The translations under genes were made by a program, and so were the position numbers. From positions 186,001-250,000 of the forward strand of contig JAGNLV010000002.1 of the NCBI GenBank assembly GCA_017999435.1: 64,000 bases of DNA, given 5' to 3'. The notes beneath the pieces are model-generated. The model worked only from the letters and a program-made list of their open reading frames with translations, made no database searches and had not been told where the DNA came from. Source of the DNA: Candidatus Zixiibacteriota bacterium. Lineage in GTDB: Bacteria; Zixibacteria; MSB-5A5; GN15; FEB-12. The number at the start of each line of letters is the position of its first letter. Positions within the stretch are counted from its first letter, which is position 1. Positions 9,796-18,257 of this stretch are shown here, piece by piece.

Positions 9796-12344
9796 GACAC
9801 GAACAGGGTCAGGTCAGATACCTTCACCTGCCCGTCACCGTTCACGTCGGCCACCGCGAGCGGAACCGGCGCGGATCCGCCGCGGAACAGATACGACACG
9901 AACAGGGTCAGGTCGGACACCTTCACCTGCCCGTCGCCGTTCACGTCGCCGCACACCGGGCAGCGGCAGTACGCCTCCGTGCACACGGCCTCGCACTCGT
10001 CGGGAACGCCGTTGCCGTTGGCGTCGGTGGAGACACCGCTCAGAATATCCTGAGCGTCATCCGCGCCGTTGCCGTTGCAGTCGGCGAACGAGATCACTTC
10101 CACCCCGACGTCGGCTGTCCGATCCAGTACTCCGTCGCCGTCCTCATCAATGCTCAGCACGAGGTTTTCGGGACCCGGGCCCGGCCAAAGGAGGGCCGTG
10201 AGCTGGACCTCGAATTCCTGCGTCGTCCCGAGCGGAATCATCCGGTTGCCCAGGACCGGTTCGCCCGGCTGCAGACCGTTGAGGCTGACGGCCTGCGACG
10301 GCGCGCCGTCGTGATCGAGCACCTGGAGACCGTAGGAGAGCGATCCGGTCGGGTCATCGTCGTTGGTCACCATGACGCGGGCAGTGCCGCTTCCCCCGCC
10401 GAGGCCGATGCCGATCGGGTCGATCGGGAGGCCGATGATGGTGGCGCACCATTTGCCGAACCCGGCCTTGATCTGCCCTTCGCAGGTCGAGGACGAGCCG
10501 TTCATCGGGTTGAGCACGCTCAGGCTGTAGCAGGCCACGGCGCCGGGGTTGAATCCGGCCGGCCGGGTCACCGTCACCGTGATCGTCGTGCAGGCGCCCG
10601 GGGCAAGCGGCGCGGTGAGCCCGCTCGCGGGCGTGAACACCAGGCCGGCGCCGTTGAAATTGCAGCCCGACCCCGACGCCATCCCGGCCAGCGACCAGTT
10701 CAGAGCCGCGCTCGCGGCGCCGTCGTTGCACACCGTGAACGCCAGCGGCCGGGTGGTCTGGTTCTTGCAGAAGACCACGGTGGGCACGCGGCAGCGCACT
10801 TTGCATTTGCCCGTGGCTCCCGCCTCATATAGACCCTGGACCTCGGCCGGAGTGAGCGCCCGGTTGAAAATCTCGATTTCATCGAGGAAACCGTCGAAGT
10901 ACCGGTTCGTGAAATAGCAGCCGCCGGTGTTCAGGAACGTGCCGTGCCCGATATCCAGGATCGGCCCGCTGTTGGTGCTGTAGAGCGGCCCGGTGAGCGG
11001 CGTGAAGGTCGCCACCGGCGCGCCGTTGAGGTAGAGCGTCCCGCCGCCGGTTGTCCGCGACACCGTCACCGCCACGTGCTGCCACTGGTTGAGCTGCACG
11101 GTTCCGGGCGGGCTGTAGAACACCGTCTGCGGCGCCGGAAAACTGCTCATGATGAGGCCGAGGAAAGCCGTCCCCGTCCCTTGGCCATCGTCCTCGACAA
11201 AGAAGCAGACGCCGTCGAGACCCGAGCCGCCGAAGAACCACTGGCGGTTGTCAAAGATGGGGTCGACGCAGGGTTGGTTGCCGACATTCTGATTGAACAC
11301 CGCGCAGTTGGCGCCGAAGCTCCGCGGGTGGATCCAGGCATCGGCGCTGAAATCACCCGGCCCGATCGTTACGAACGGATCATTGTAGACCCGCACGATG
11401 TCGAGATTGGGGACATTCGGCCCGAACTCATACGCCCCGCCGACCATGCCCGGCGCGAAACCGAAACTCCCGAGCTGCGTGCCGTTGTTGTCGTGGCCGG
11501 CCAGGTCGAGCGCGGTCGCCGGCGCCGCCTCATCGAGCGGGTACCAGGCCAGCATCTTCGCCGGCGGCTTCACGCAGCACGTGTCGGGAACGCCGCTGTT
11601 GCCGCCCCCGCACATCCAGTTGCCGAAACTGATATTCACCGCCGGCAGGCCCGGCGCCGTCGTCACCGTGTAGGCGGTCGGCAGTGTCGTCTGCACCCAT
11701 CCCGGCTGGTTCACCTCGCTGACCGTGTAGGTCGAGCAGGGGATGTTGGCGAAGGTGTAGTTGCCGTTGGCGTCGGTGACGGCGGACGCGTAGAGCGGCC
11801 CGCCCTGGTAGAACAGGTTGATCGTCCAGCCCGGCAGCCCCGGTTCGCCCGGATCCTGCTTGCCGTCGTGATCGAGATCGTTGAACTTGGCGCCGCTGAT
11901 GCTGCAGTACTGCTGCGACGGGCAGCACCGCTGCACAATCAGCTCCAGGTAGTCGATCTGCGTGTCGTCGATCATCATGAAGTCGAGCGTGCCGTCCTGG
12001 AGCGCCGCGATCATGCTCGAGACGTTGTAAGGCCCGGCGTAGGGCAGGTTGCCGAGATCGAGGCAGACCGTCATGGTGTCGCCGAAATTCCAGACCGTGT
12101 CGGCCCCGGCCGTGTGAATCGCCAGCAGTTGGCTCAGGCTGATCTGGTAGAGGAAGTTGGAATTGGCTCCCTCGCCGAGCCGGATGAAGTCATCGGTCGC
12201 CCCCGGGTCGGTGGCGCGCACCTTGAAACACAACTGCGCCCCGACCACACAGCAGGCCGTGTCGAAACAGTTGCTGAAGGTGTGGCCGAAACAGCGGTCG
12301 CGCGCAAACTCGTCGAAATTCAGCACCGGCGACCCCGCGCACAT
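9753..12344 (-). CDS. Exported SdrD-B/LamG/dockerin protein, C-terminal piece
   Basis: This 863-residue frame is the main body of a surface protein whose N-terminal parts lie at 12320-13711. In order: a Cys-rich module with CFGHTFSNCFD, an SdrD B-like domain (SISGAKFNDLDHDGKQDPGEPG, about 148-235), a LamG-type jelly roll (about 257-480, AWYPLDE to FDGFLDEIEIFNRALTPAEV), a beta-sandwich stretch, a calcium-type DCNGNGADD/DANGNGVPDEC segment and two dockerin-like repeats. Likely a cell-surface adhesin or structural protein. The frame is open upstream of the ATG at 12344 into the poly-G tract at 12395-12401; adding one G there would join it to the next piece. Confidence 0.75.
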   Translation of the reverse strand: MCAGSPVLNFDEFARDRCFGHTFSNCFDTACCVVGAQLCFKVRATDPGATDDFIRLGEGANSNFLYQISLSQLLAIHTAGADTVWNFGDTMTVCLDLGNLPYAGPYNVSSMIAALQDGTLDFMMIDDTQIDYLELIVQRCCPSQQYCSISGAKFNDLDHDGKQDPGEPGLPGWTINLFYQGGPLYASAVTDANGNYTFANIPCSTYTVSEVNQPGWVQTTLPTAYTVTTAPGLPAVNISFGNWMCGGGNSGVPDTCCVKPPAKMLAWYPLDEAAPATALDLAGHDNNGTQLGSFGFAPGMVGGAYEFGPNVPNLDIVRVYNDPFVTIGPGDFSADAWIHPRSFGANCAVFNQNVGNQPCVDPIFDNRQWFFGGSGLDGVCFFVEDDGQGTGTAFLGLIMSSFPAPQTVFYSPPGTVQLNQWQHVAVTVSRTTGGGTLYLNGAPVATFTPLTGPLYSTNSGPILDIGHGTFLNTGGCYFTNRYFDGFLDEIEIFNRALTPAEVQGLYEAGATGKCKVRCRVPTVVFCKNQTTRPLAFTVCNDGAASAALNWSLAGMASGSGCNFNGAGLVFTPASGLTAPLAPGACTTITVTVTRPAGFNPGAVACYSLSVLNPMNGSSSTCEGQIKAGFGKWCATIIGLPIDPIGIGLGGGSGTARVMVTNDDDPTGSLSYGLQVLDHDGAPSQAVSLNGLQPGEPVLGNRMIPLGTTQEFEVQLTALLWPGPGPENLVLSIDEDGDGVLDRTADVGVEVISFADCNGNGADDAQDILSGVSTDANGNGVPDECEAVCTEAYCRCPVCGDVNGDGQVKVSDLTLFVSYLFRGGSAPVPLAVADVNGDGQVKVSDLTLFVSYLFRGGPPPTCGF
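9778..9948 (-). repeat. Tandem dockerin-like coding repeat
   Basis: Two 72-base units, 9778-9849 and 9877-9948, are nearly identical at DNA level and 99 bases (33 codons) apart. Each encodes DVNGDGQVKVSDLTLFVSYL followed by FRGG. The near identity suggests recent duplication or gene conversion. Confidence 0.85.
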
Positions 12345-12769
12345 CTCCAGCAGGATCGACTGGAGGTAGGGCGCCGGCGTGGGAATCTCGGGGTCCCCCC
12401 CAGGAAATCATCCTTCGCCCCGGCCATGCAGGTATCGGCCATCGTCGTGTCGCACAACTGCGGGTCGAGGTTGCCGAAGTCCAGGTTGTTGATGACCGCG
12501 TTGAAACTCGGGATAAACAACTGGTAGTTGACGCTCGACGGCGCCGTCTGCACCCACCCCGGCTGCTGAATCTCGTTGAGCACGTGGTAGCCGGCGTTCA
12601 GATTGTAGAAAGCGTACTGCCCGAGCGCATCGGTGGTGTCGTACTGGTAACCCCACCAGATCGTGTTGAGCTCGATAATCCAATTGGGAAGGGGAACGTC
12701 CCCTGCGTCGAAAGTGCCGTTGCAGTTCTTGTCGTCATACTTCACACCGTGAAGTTCAGCTTCCGGCAA
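12320..12769 (-). pseudogene. Middle fragment of the split SdrD-B/LamG gene
   Basis: This piece continues the frame of the N-terminal ORF at 12773-13711 across a single TGA and carries a second SdrD B-like domain (HGVKYDDKNCNGTFDAGD to EIQQPGWVQTAP). Near 12401 it reaches DDFLGG and then goes out of frame into Arg-rich noise. On the minus strand the break is a run of seven Gs; eight would restore the reading to DPEIPTPAPYLQ and the C-terminal frame. It probably has no start of its own; the first codon of the open stretch is TTG without a ribosome site. Confidence 0.7.
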
Positions 12770-12772
12770 GGG

Positions 12773-13711
12773 TCAGCCGCCGTCCATCTTTCCCGTGAGG
12801 TAATCGATCTCCGTCTCGCTGCCGATGAAGACATCCAGGTCGCCATCCTGCACGGCGGCGAGCACGTTGGTCAGGCCGCGGTCGGCCAGCGGGAGCCGCC
12901 CGAGATCGAGCACGAGCGTCATCGTGTCGCCCGGATCCCAGCTCGGATCGGCCCCGCCCGTCTTGATCTCCAGCAGGTGGCTCAGCGAGGCGCCCCAGAT
13001 GCGTCCGGGCGAGGGCCAGTCCCCCAGGAGGAGTTCGTCATCCTGGCTGCCGGCCGCCGAGGCCCGCAGGCCCAGGCGCAGCTCGCCGCGTACGATGTCG
13101 CACGGATCCCAGCAGCCGCTGAAGGTGTGCCCGAAACACGCCCCCGAGGCCGGCTGATCGAAAAACGGGAGGGACGACCCGCACGTCGCCATCTGCGCGG
13201 CCAGGTCGGCGCTGGGCGAGGACGGTTCCGAGCCGTTGGCCGGATCGAAATTGTCCGCCACCCCGGCCGGGCAGTACGTCGGAACCGTGTCGCAGCCCGC
13301 CTCCGCCCGGAACGTGAAATCCATCCCGCCCATGGTCCCGCTTCCGCCATGGGCGAAACGGTAGTCGACCGACACCGGCCCCCGCTGCACATACCCGTCC
13401 GGGACCGCGCACGACAGGTCATAGTCGCCGCTGCTCAACCCCGCAAACGAGTATGCCCCGTCGGCATTCGTGGTCGTCGAGTCCAGCGTCGGCGGCTGCC
13501 CGCCCGCCTGGCCCCGCAGGTAAATCTTGATGCTCCCCAAGGCCGCCTCGTGGGCGTCACGGGATCCGTCGCAGTCGATGTCCTCGAAGGCTATCCCGGA
13601 AATCGACCCCGTTTGCGCCAGTGCCGGCGCGACCGGACAGCACAGGAAAACGGCGGCAAGCACTCCCGCCCCAAACCGCCGATACACGGCGGTCCGCAGG
13701 ATACTTCCCAT
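12773..13711 (-). CDS. Exported SdrD-B protein, N-terminal piece of split gene
   Basis: This 312-residue frame begins with a clear signal peptide (cleavage near ALAQTG, about residue 33), follows an AGGAG ribosome site and has a strong promoter upstream. It carries an SdrD B-like domain (SISGIAFEDIDCDGSRDAHE, residues 35-110) and a Cys-rich module with ACFGHTFSGCWD and DPGDTMTLVLDLG, the same module found in the C-terminal piece. It stops at TGA 12775-12773, yet the same frame resumes at once with the second SdrD B domain. The full protein would be about 1,300 residues. A true short secreted product is possible if the stop is real. Confidence 0.75.
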   Translation of the reverse strand: MGSILRTAVYRRFGAGVLAAVFLCCPVAPALAQTGSISGIAFEDIDCDGSRDAHEAALGSIKIYLRGQAGGQPPTLDSTTTNADGAYSFAGLSSGDYDLSCAVPDGYVQRGPVSVDYRFAHGGSGTMGGMDFTFRAEAGCDTVPTYCPAGVADNFDPANGSEPSSPSADLAAQMATCGSSLPFFDQPASGACFGHTFSGCWDPCDIVRGELRLGLRASAAGSQDDELLLGDWPSPGRIWGASLSHLLEIKTGGADPSWDPGDTMTLVLDLGRLPLADRGLTNVLAAVQDGDLDVFIGSETEIDYLTGKMDGG

Positions 13712-13800
13712 AAAGTCTCCTTGCCTCGCTATGGTATAGAACGTTGTAGGGTATGGTCGCCGGCGGCCGGAACCGCCGCCGGCAGCGTTACTGTAGGATC

Positions 13801-13830
13801 AACATAGAGTAAAACGATGTATATTGTCAA
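13801..13830 (-). promoter_or_regulatory. Sigma70 promoter of the SdrD-B/LamG gene
   Basis: On the minus strand a perfect TTGACA (13830-13825) is 18 bp from TATGTT (13806-13801). The predicted leader is about 85 bases, ending in an AGGAG ribosome site. The surrounding AT-rich patch stands out from the GC-rich background. Confidence 0.6.
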
Positions 13831-13994
13831 ATATTATTTTCGCCGTCCCGCAACTTTGTCACGGCTGCGCGGCCGCTCGCGACACAGTCTGTCCCCCGGC
13901 CCTACGCACTCCCTACGCAGGCGCCGATGGTGCGGGAATTGGCGGAATTTACCGGGGCATGCCCGCCCCGTGGCGATGGCGCAGAGGGGATTGC

Positions 13995-14723
13995 CTACTT
14001 GGTGCGCAGCGGCCGTATGTGGACCCGCGAGGTCCACACGCCCGCATCCTGCGCGGCGATTGCGACGATCATCGCCGCCACCTGCTCCGGCGTCAGGCGC
14101 GGCTTGGCGGCGGGCGAGGGATTGCGATCGGCGGCGACCCGCGCGAGGAAATTGGTCGCGATTGACCCCGGCATGACGAGCGACACCTTGATGTTGTCGT
14201 TGCGCAGCTCTTCCCCGGCCGATTCGGTGAGCAGGTTGAGCGCGGCTTTCGAAGCGGCGTAGGGGCCCAGGGTCGGCTGCCCGGCGGTGGAGGCCATGGA
14301 CGACACGTTGATGATGTGCCCGCCCCCTTGCCGCCGCATGACCGGGATCAGTTCGCGCAGGGAACGGAAGACCGCTTTGACGTTGACGGCGAACATGAGA
14401 TCCCATTCCCCCTCGGTCGTTTCTTCGATCGGCTTGCGGACTCCCGCCCCGGCATTGTTGATGAACAGGTCGATTCGCCCGAACCGGCCGAGCGCCGCGT
14501 CGACCAGTCCCTTCATACCGTCAAGCGTCCCGACGTCCGCCGGGGCGATGAGACAGCGCGAGCCGTCCGGATCGAGCGTGTGGGCGGCCTGCTCGAGCCC
14601 CTCCCGCCGCCTCGCGCAGAGCACGACCCGGGCCCCTTCGGCTGCCAGAAGCCGGGCGGTCGCCGCCCCGACCCCTCGGGAGGCCCCGGTGACGACCGCC
14701 ACTTTGTCCGTGAGTAATGCCAT
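13995..14723 (-). CDS. Short-chain dehydrogenase/reductase
   Basis: A 242-residue classical SDR. It has the NADP(H)-binding TGASRGVG (12-19), Arg-rich LCARRREG after beta-2, the structural NNAG, the catalytic Ser in INVSSMAS and the YAASK pair of catalytic Tyr and Lys. The family reduces carbonyls or oxidises alcohols; 3-oxoacyl-ACP reductase-like enzymes look the same, but no fatty-acid genes are adjacent and the substrate cannot be called. The gene is 127 bases downstream of a small membrane peptide gene on the same strand. Confidence 0.88.
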   Translation of the reverse strand: MALLTDKVAVVTGASRGVGAATARLLAAEGARVVLCARRREGLEQAAHTLDPDGSRCLIAPADVGTLDGMKGLVDAALGRFGRIDLFINNAGAGVRKPIEETTEGEWDLMFAVNVKAVFRSLRELIPVMRRQGGGHIINVSSMASTAGQPTLGPYAASKAALNLLTESAGEELRNDNIKVSLVMPGSIATNFLARVAADRNPSPAAKPRLTPEQVAAMIVAIAAQDAGVWTSRVHIRPLRTK

Positions 14724-14850
14724 GGCTACAGATCGACCCGACGAGCGCGGTTCACCCGGCGGAGAGTCTCCGTCGCCTCCGGCAGGCGCGCAAGCCGGCC
14801 GTTCAGCCCGGGAGATACCGCGGACCCGCGGATGCCCCCGGGAAGTGTTC

Positions 14851-15018
14851 TCACTCCGCCCCGCCGGCCAGATCCGTCTTATCTTCAGCCCGGAGCGCTG
14901 CGGTCCGGCGGCGCTCCAACCAGAACCAGACCAGCCCCGCGGTCACCACCACCAGCACCGCGAGCCCGGCCACGTGATACCACCGGATCCGCTGTCTGAC
15001 CATTTCAAATGTACTCAC
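14851..15018 (-). CDS. Small single-pass membrane protein, 55 residues
   Basis: A GTG start at 15018 is preceded six bases earlier by a full GGAGG. The peptide has a basic start (VRQRIRWYH), one hydrophobic helix (AGLAVLVVVTAGLVWFW, about residues 17-33), a stop-transfer ERRR and a short charged tail. Orientation is probably N-in or N-out with one pass; function unknown. It is the first gene upstream of the SDR gene and may share its transcript. The strong ribosome site and helix argue against chance. Confidence 0.6.
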   Translation of the reverse strand: MSTFEMVRQRIRWYHVAGLAVLVVVTAGLVWFWLERRRTAALRAEDKTDLAGGAE

Positions 15019-15186
15019 TGCATACCTCCGTTCCTGGCGGTCCCGTTGAAATCATCGGCCTTCCCTTCCCACATCCAAATAACGCCGCCCCCGAAAAAAC
15101 GCAATCCCATTACGCGCACAAGCGGCGATATCCGCCCAGAGCTGAAGCGCCCGCTCTCCGGCGGTTCGTTCTTAAAGTGATCGGCC

Positions 15187-15224
15187 AAAAAAATACCACC
15201 CGTGCTCCCCTCAAGCACGGGTGG
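15187..15224 (-). terminator. Rho-independent terminator (minus strand)
   Basis: CCACCCGTGCT (15196-15206) pairs perfectly with AGCACGGGTGG (15214-15224), an 11-bp stem with a 7-base loop. On the minus strand it is followed by TA and then seven Ts (15193-15187). No protein gene is close upstream on this strand, so it seems to end a non-coding transcript. Confidence 0.8.
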
Positions 15225-15411
15225 CGATCCGCCAAAGAGAAAAGATAAGCGTAACAATTACTGCAACGCTCAGGGAGTTAAGATGACAGTTATTGGAACA
15301 GCAAGCTTCGTGCCGCATGGTGTCGCATTGCCTGACGACGCCGTAGTCGTTTGCATCACAGCATATTAGCTCTGTGCTACGGTTCCCTGTTCCACATTCG
15401 TTCGTGGAATT
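15187..15411 (-). ncRNA. Candidate structured non-coding RNA
   Basis: The gene-free stretch 15019-15626 is unusually AT-rich and holds two intrinsic terminators. Between them the sequence folds: TGGAACAG (15294-15301) pairs with CTGTTCCA (15387-15394), enclosing GTCG/CGAC (15322-15325, 15336-15339) and an 11-base strand at 15372-15382 that pairs with 15357-15361 and 15341-15346 around a 10-base bulge. A competing hairpin TTCCAC/GTGGAA (15390-15395, 15404-15409) excludes the closing stem. A TATGAT -10 box lies at 15424-15419 but its -35 is poor. I cannot match it to 6S, SRP, tmRNA or RNase P RNA. A 70-codon frame on this strand runs into the terminator stem and looks non-coding. Confidence 0.35.
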
Positions 15412-15438
15412 TCGTACGATCATACGAGTCCGGTCCCG

Positions 15439-15478
15439 AAAAAAAGCGGTAAGCGCCTGTCAATCAAACGCTTACCGC
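15439..15478 (-). terminator. Terminator of the TPR-sigma54 activator operon
   Basis: GCGGTAAGCG (15446-15455) pairs perfectly with CGCTTACCGC (15469-15478) around a 13-base loop. On the minus strand seven Ts follow (15445-15439). It lies about 150 bases beyond the stop of the activator gene at 15627. Confidence 0.8.
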
Positions 15479-15626
15479 AACCAAGGAGTAACTGTGTCTG
15501 TTCGTAAGCCGCTACGATTCCACCCGCCCGGTTCCGGTACCGATGCCTCCAAGCGCCATCTCACACGCTCGGTCGCGACGATCACACGGAGCGGGGCGAG
15601 GAAATCCGGCTCGTGTCGGTTTCAGC

Positions 15627-17870
15627 CTAGTTGAGCGCACCTCCTTCCAGGCTGATGCCGTAGCGCTTGAGTTTCGTGCGGACGGTGGCCTCGTGGATTC
15701 CGAGGATGCGCGCCGCCTCCGACTTGTTGCCGCCGGTGGCCAGCAGGGCCTCGATCAGCATCTGCCGCTCGAACCGCTCAACCTGCTCGAAGAGCGAGGA
15801 GCGTTGATCCCGACCGGGGTCGCCGAACACGGCATGGGCCAATTCGGAGAGATCTCCCTCGGCGGCCAGTTCCGCCATCACCTCGAGCCGTTTGACTTTG
15901 TTGTTCAGCTCGCGCACGTTGCCCGGCCAGGCATACTCGACAAAGCGGTGGATAACGTCGGCCGGCAGCGGGCTCTCCGCCAGGCGGCGGCAGTTTTGGA
16001 GGAAGTGCCGCAGCAGGAGCGGGATATCCTCTTTCCGGTCGCGCAGCGGGGGGAGGTGGAACGTAATGCCGCTGATGCGGTAGTAGAGATCGCGGCGGAA
16101 CAATCCGCGCTCCACCATCGCCTGGAGATCGCGGTTGGTCGCCACGACGAGCCGGATGTCGAGCGGCACCTCTTTCGTCGATCCGACCGGCACCACCCGG
16201 CGGCTTTCCAGAACGCCGAGCAGTTTGGCCTGGAGAGTCGGCGGCATGTCCCCGATCTCGTCGAGGTAGAGCACGCCGCCGTTGGCGGTCACGAAAAGTC
16301 CTTCTTTGTCGCGGTCGGCTCCGGTGAAAGCCCCCTTGGCGTATCCGAACAGCTCCGACTCCAGAAGGGTCTCGGGAATCGAGGCGCAATTGACCGCCAC
16401 AAAAGGACCATCGGGCCGGCAGATCGCGTGGAAGTACCGGGCCATGTGGTCCTTGCCGACACCCGTCTCGCCGGTCAGCAGGACGGGGAGATCGGACTTG
16501 GCGACGTAGCTCAGTTGCTGTTTGAACCGCTTGATCTGCTCGTTGGCGGTCAGGAATTCCACCTCGGAGGTCCTCGCGGCCGCGCCGGGGGCGTCGCCCG
16601 GCCGCAGGCGGTCCGTGCCGGCCAGCAGGCGGTCAATCTCCTCCAGACGCCGCTGCATCCCCCCGCGGCGGAAATACTCTTCGGCGCGGAACAGGCAGGT
16701 CAGGCGTTTGCGCGGGTCGAAAGCGGCCGACTGGCCGGCCGCCACCAGCGCCTCGGCCTTCTCAAACCGAACGCCCGACTGGTGGAGCGTGTCGAGCGCT
16801 TTCACGAACAGCTCGCGGGCTTCGGCGATGCGACCGCCGCGTTCGGCGAGGATGGCCTGCACTTTCAGCACGGCTCCCTGCTCGACCATCTCGCCGGTTT
16901 TGGCCAGAATCGCCAGCGCCCGGGCCGCATAGCGCGCGGCAACCCGGTCGTGGCCGACACGCAGCGAGGCCTCGGCCAGGTGGCGCAGCACGCGGCCGGT
17001 CAGGGTCGTCTCCCGACCGATAGCCTCGGCGGCCGCCAGCGCGCTCTCGAGCATCTCGGCCGCTTCCGCCGCCCGCTCGCTCCGGTAGTACAGCTCGCCC
17101 AGGTAGGTGCGGAGGATTACCTGATCGCGCGGGCTTTCGACCCGGCGCAAACCGGCCGCCGCTTTCTGGAACGTCGTCTCGGCCCCGGCAAAGTCCCCTT
17201 CCTGCATCTGCACGTAGCCGAGGGACAGCGCCGCCCGCGCCGCCTCGAGAGTCTGTCCCAGTTCCTCGGACAGGGTGAGGTTGATTTCGAGATGTTTCTT
17301 GGCCTCTGCGAATTCGCCGAGGAATGTCTGGATACGGCCGATGTTGCCCATCATGTACGCAAGTTTCTTGCGGTCGTCCAGGCGCTTGGCGAGGCCGATG
17401 GCCTCCATCAGCACCGTCAGCGAATTGCGATAGTCGTTTTGGCGGAAGTAGAGGCCGGCCAGCAGGTTCAGCGCCCTGCTCTGCCCTTCCGCACAATCGT
17501 TGCGCCGAAAGATTGATTCGGCGTCTCGGAATGCTTTCTCCGCTTGCTTCAGTTCGCCGCTGTCCCGAAGAACTTCGGCCACCGTGAGGAAAGTCTCCGC
17601 CAACTCGAGCGTGTCGCCGTGCTCGGAGTGGATGGCCTGCGCCATGCGGGCCAGGCGGAGCGCCGTGGGGTACGAAGCGAGCGCAAGGTGAGCCCGGGCC
17701 ACCAACCGGAGAATTCGTCCCGCGAGCGCGCTTCCCGCCGTCTCAAGCTGGCGGCGATTCGCCTCGTAGTACTTGACCGCGCCCGAAAAATCCCGCGCGG
17801 CGAGCAATTCCTCCAGGTAGTGAGCCGCTGCCGCAAGCAGTCCGTCGGCAGTGTCGGTAATCACTCTCAT
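15627..17870 (-). CDS. Sigma54-interacting transcriptional activator with TPR sensor
   Basis: A 747-residue enhancer-binding protein. Residues 1 to about 420 are helical tetratricopeptide-like repeats (for example ALNLLAGLYFRQNDYRNSL, YMMGNIGRIQTFLGEFAEA), in place of the usual receiver or GAF domain. The AAA+ domain has Walker A GETGVGKD (467-474), the sigma54-contact loop GAFTGA (near 512), Walker B VLYLDEIGDM and the arginine-finger region RRDLYYRI. The C-terminus is a Fis-type helix-turn-helix (GGNKSEAARILGIHEATVR). It activates RNA polymerase-sigma54 at an unknown target; TPR domains bind peptides or proteins. It lies 12 bases after a small secreted-protein gene and its own promoter is sigma70-like. 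Confidence 0.9.
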   Translation of the reverse strand: MRVITDTADGLLAAAAHYLEELLAARDFSGAVKYYEANRRQLETAGSALAGRILRLVARAHLALASYPTALRLARMAQAIHSEHGDTLELAETFLTVAEVLRDSGELKQAEKAFRDAESIFRRNDCAEGQSRALNLLAGLYFRQNDYRNSLTVLMEAIGLAKRLDDRKKLAYMMGNIGRIQTFLGEFAEAKKHLEINLTLSEELGQTLEAARAALSLGYVQMQEGDFAGAETTFQKAAAGLRRVESPRDQVILRTYLGELYYRSERAAEAAEMLESALAAAEAIGRETTLTGRVLRHLAEASLRVGHDRVAARYAARALAILAKTGEMVEQGAVLKVQAILAERGGRIAEARELFVKALDTLHQSGVRFEKAEALVAAGQSAAFDPRKRLTCLFRAEEYFRRGGMQRRLEEIDRLLAGTDRLRPGDAPGAAARTSEVEFLTANEQIKRFKQQLSYVAKSDLPVLLTGETGVGKDHMARYFHAICRPDGPFVAVNCASIPETLLESELFGYAKGAFTGADRDKEGLFVTANGGVLYLDEIGDMPPTLQAKLLGVLESRRVVPVGSTKEVPLDIRLVVATNRDLQAMVERGLFRRDLYYRISGITFHLPPLRDRKEDIPLLLRHFLQNCRRLAESPLPADVIHRFVEYAWPGNVRELNNKVKRLEVMAELAAEGDLSELAHAVFGDPGRDQRSSLFEQVERFERQMLIEALLATGGNKSEAARILGIHEATVRTKLKRYGISLEGGALN

Positions 17871-17882
17871 ACCTTCGTTCCC

Positions 17883-18257
17883 TCAGTTTCCTCGACCGTT
17901 GTTTGCCGGGGCCGTCGCACCCGGGTTGTTCTCTCCCACAATTGCGTTGCCGTCAGTCGACGGCTGCGGCAGTGTCACGATGGTGTGGCCGGTCAGCCGT
18001 TCGAACCAGAGCGGCATCACCAGCCGCCACAACAGGCTGGTCTCAATGCCGACAATTCCGGGCGCCACTCCCGACGAAGTGCCGGGCTGGGACAGGCGAG
18101 AATCAGGGAAATAGTTCTGCTCCCCGCCCCACGGATGGTCCTCGCTGGACGGCCGCGGATACGGGACAGCAATCGGGTTCCGGCGAGCACTGACACTGCT
18201 GACGGCGGTGGCCAACAACAGCACCAGGACAACCGAAACAGTGAGAAGACGTTTCAT
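17883..18257 (-). CDS. Small secreted protein, unknown function
   Basis: The 124-residue product has a signal peptide (KRLLTVSVVLVLLLATAVSS, cleavage near residue 24, VSA/RR) and a mature chain rich in Pro, Gly, Asn and Ser with no cysteine. A moderately hydrophobic patch SLLWRLVMPLWFERL sits near the middle. I recognise no family. The ATG follows AAGGAG and overlaps the stop of an upstream mini-ORF (ATGA), suggesting coupling. It shares a promoter with the TPR-sigma54 activator 12 bases downstream, so it may be the activator's signal, target or regulator. Confidence 0.7.
   Translation of the reverse strand: MKRLLTVSVVLVLLLATAVSSVSARRNPIAVPYPRPSSEDHPWGGEQNYFPDSRLSQPGTSSGVAPGIVGIETSLLWRLVMPLWFERLTGHTIVTLPQPSTDGNAIVGENNPGATAPANNGRGN

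Noticed and set aside
12320-13711. TGA at 12775-12773 as a recoded sense codon (selenocysteine or alternative code)
   Set aside because: Many intact genes in the window end in TGA, no SECIS-like hairpin was evident, and the site is not a known Sec position.
15283-15369. 28-codon plus-strand ORF starting after CAGGGAG
   Set aside because: A plausible ribosome site but no domain, no plus-strand terminator, and it lies inside the paired segments of the candidate RNA.
15211-15423. 70-codon minus-strand frame with many cysteines
   Set aside because: It runs into the stem of an intrinsic terminator, has no ribosome site, and its ATG overlaps the candidate -10 box; the interval reads better as RNA.
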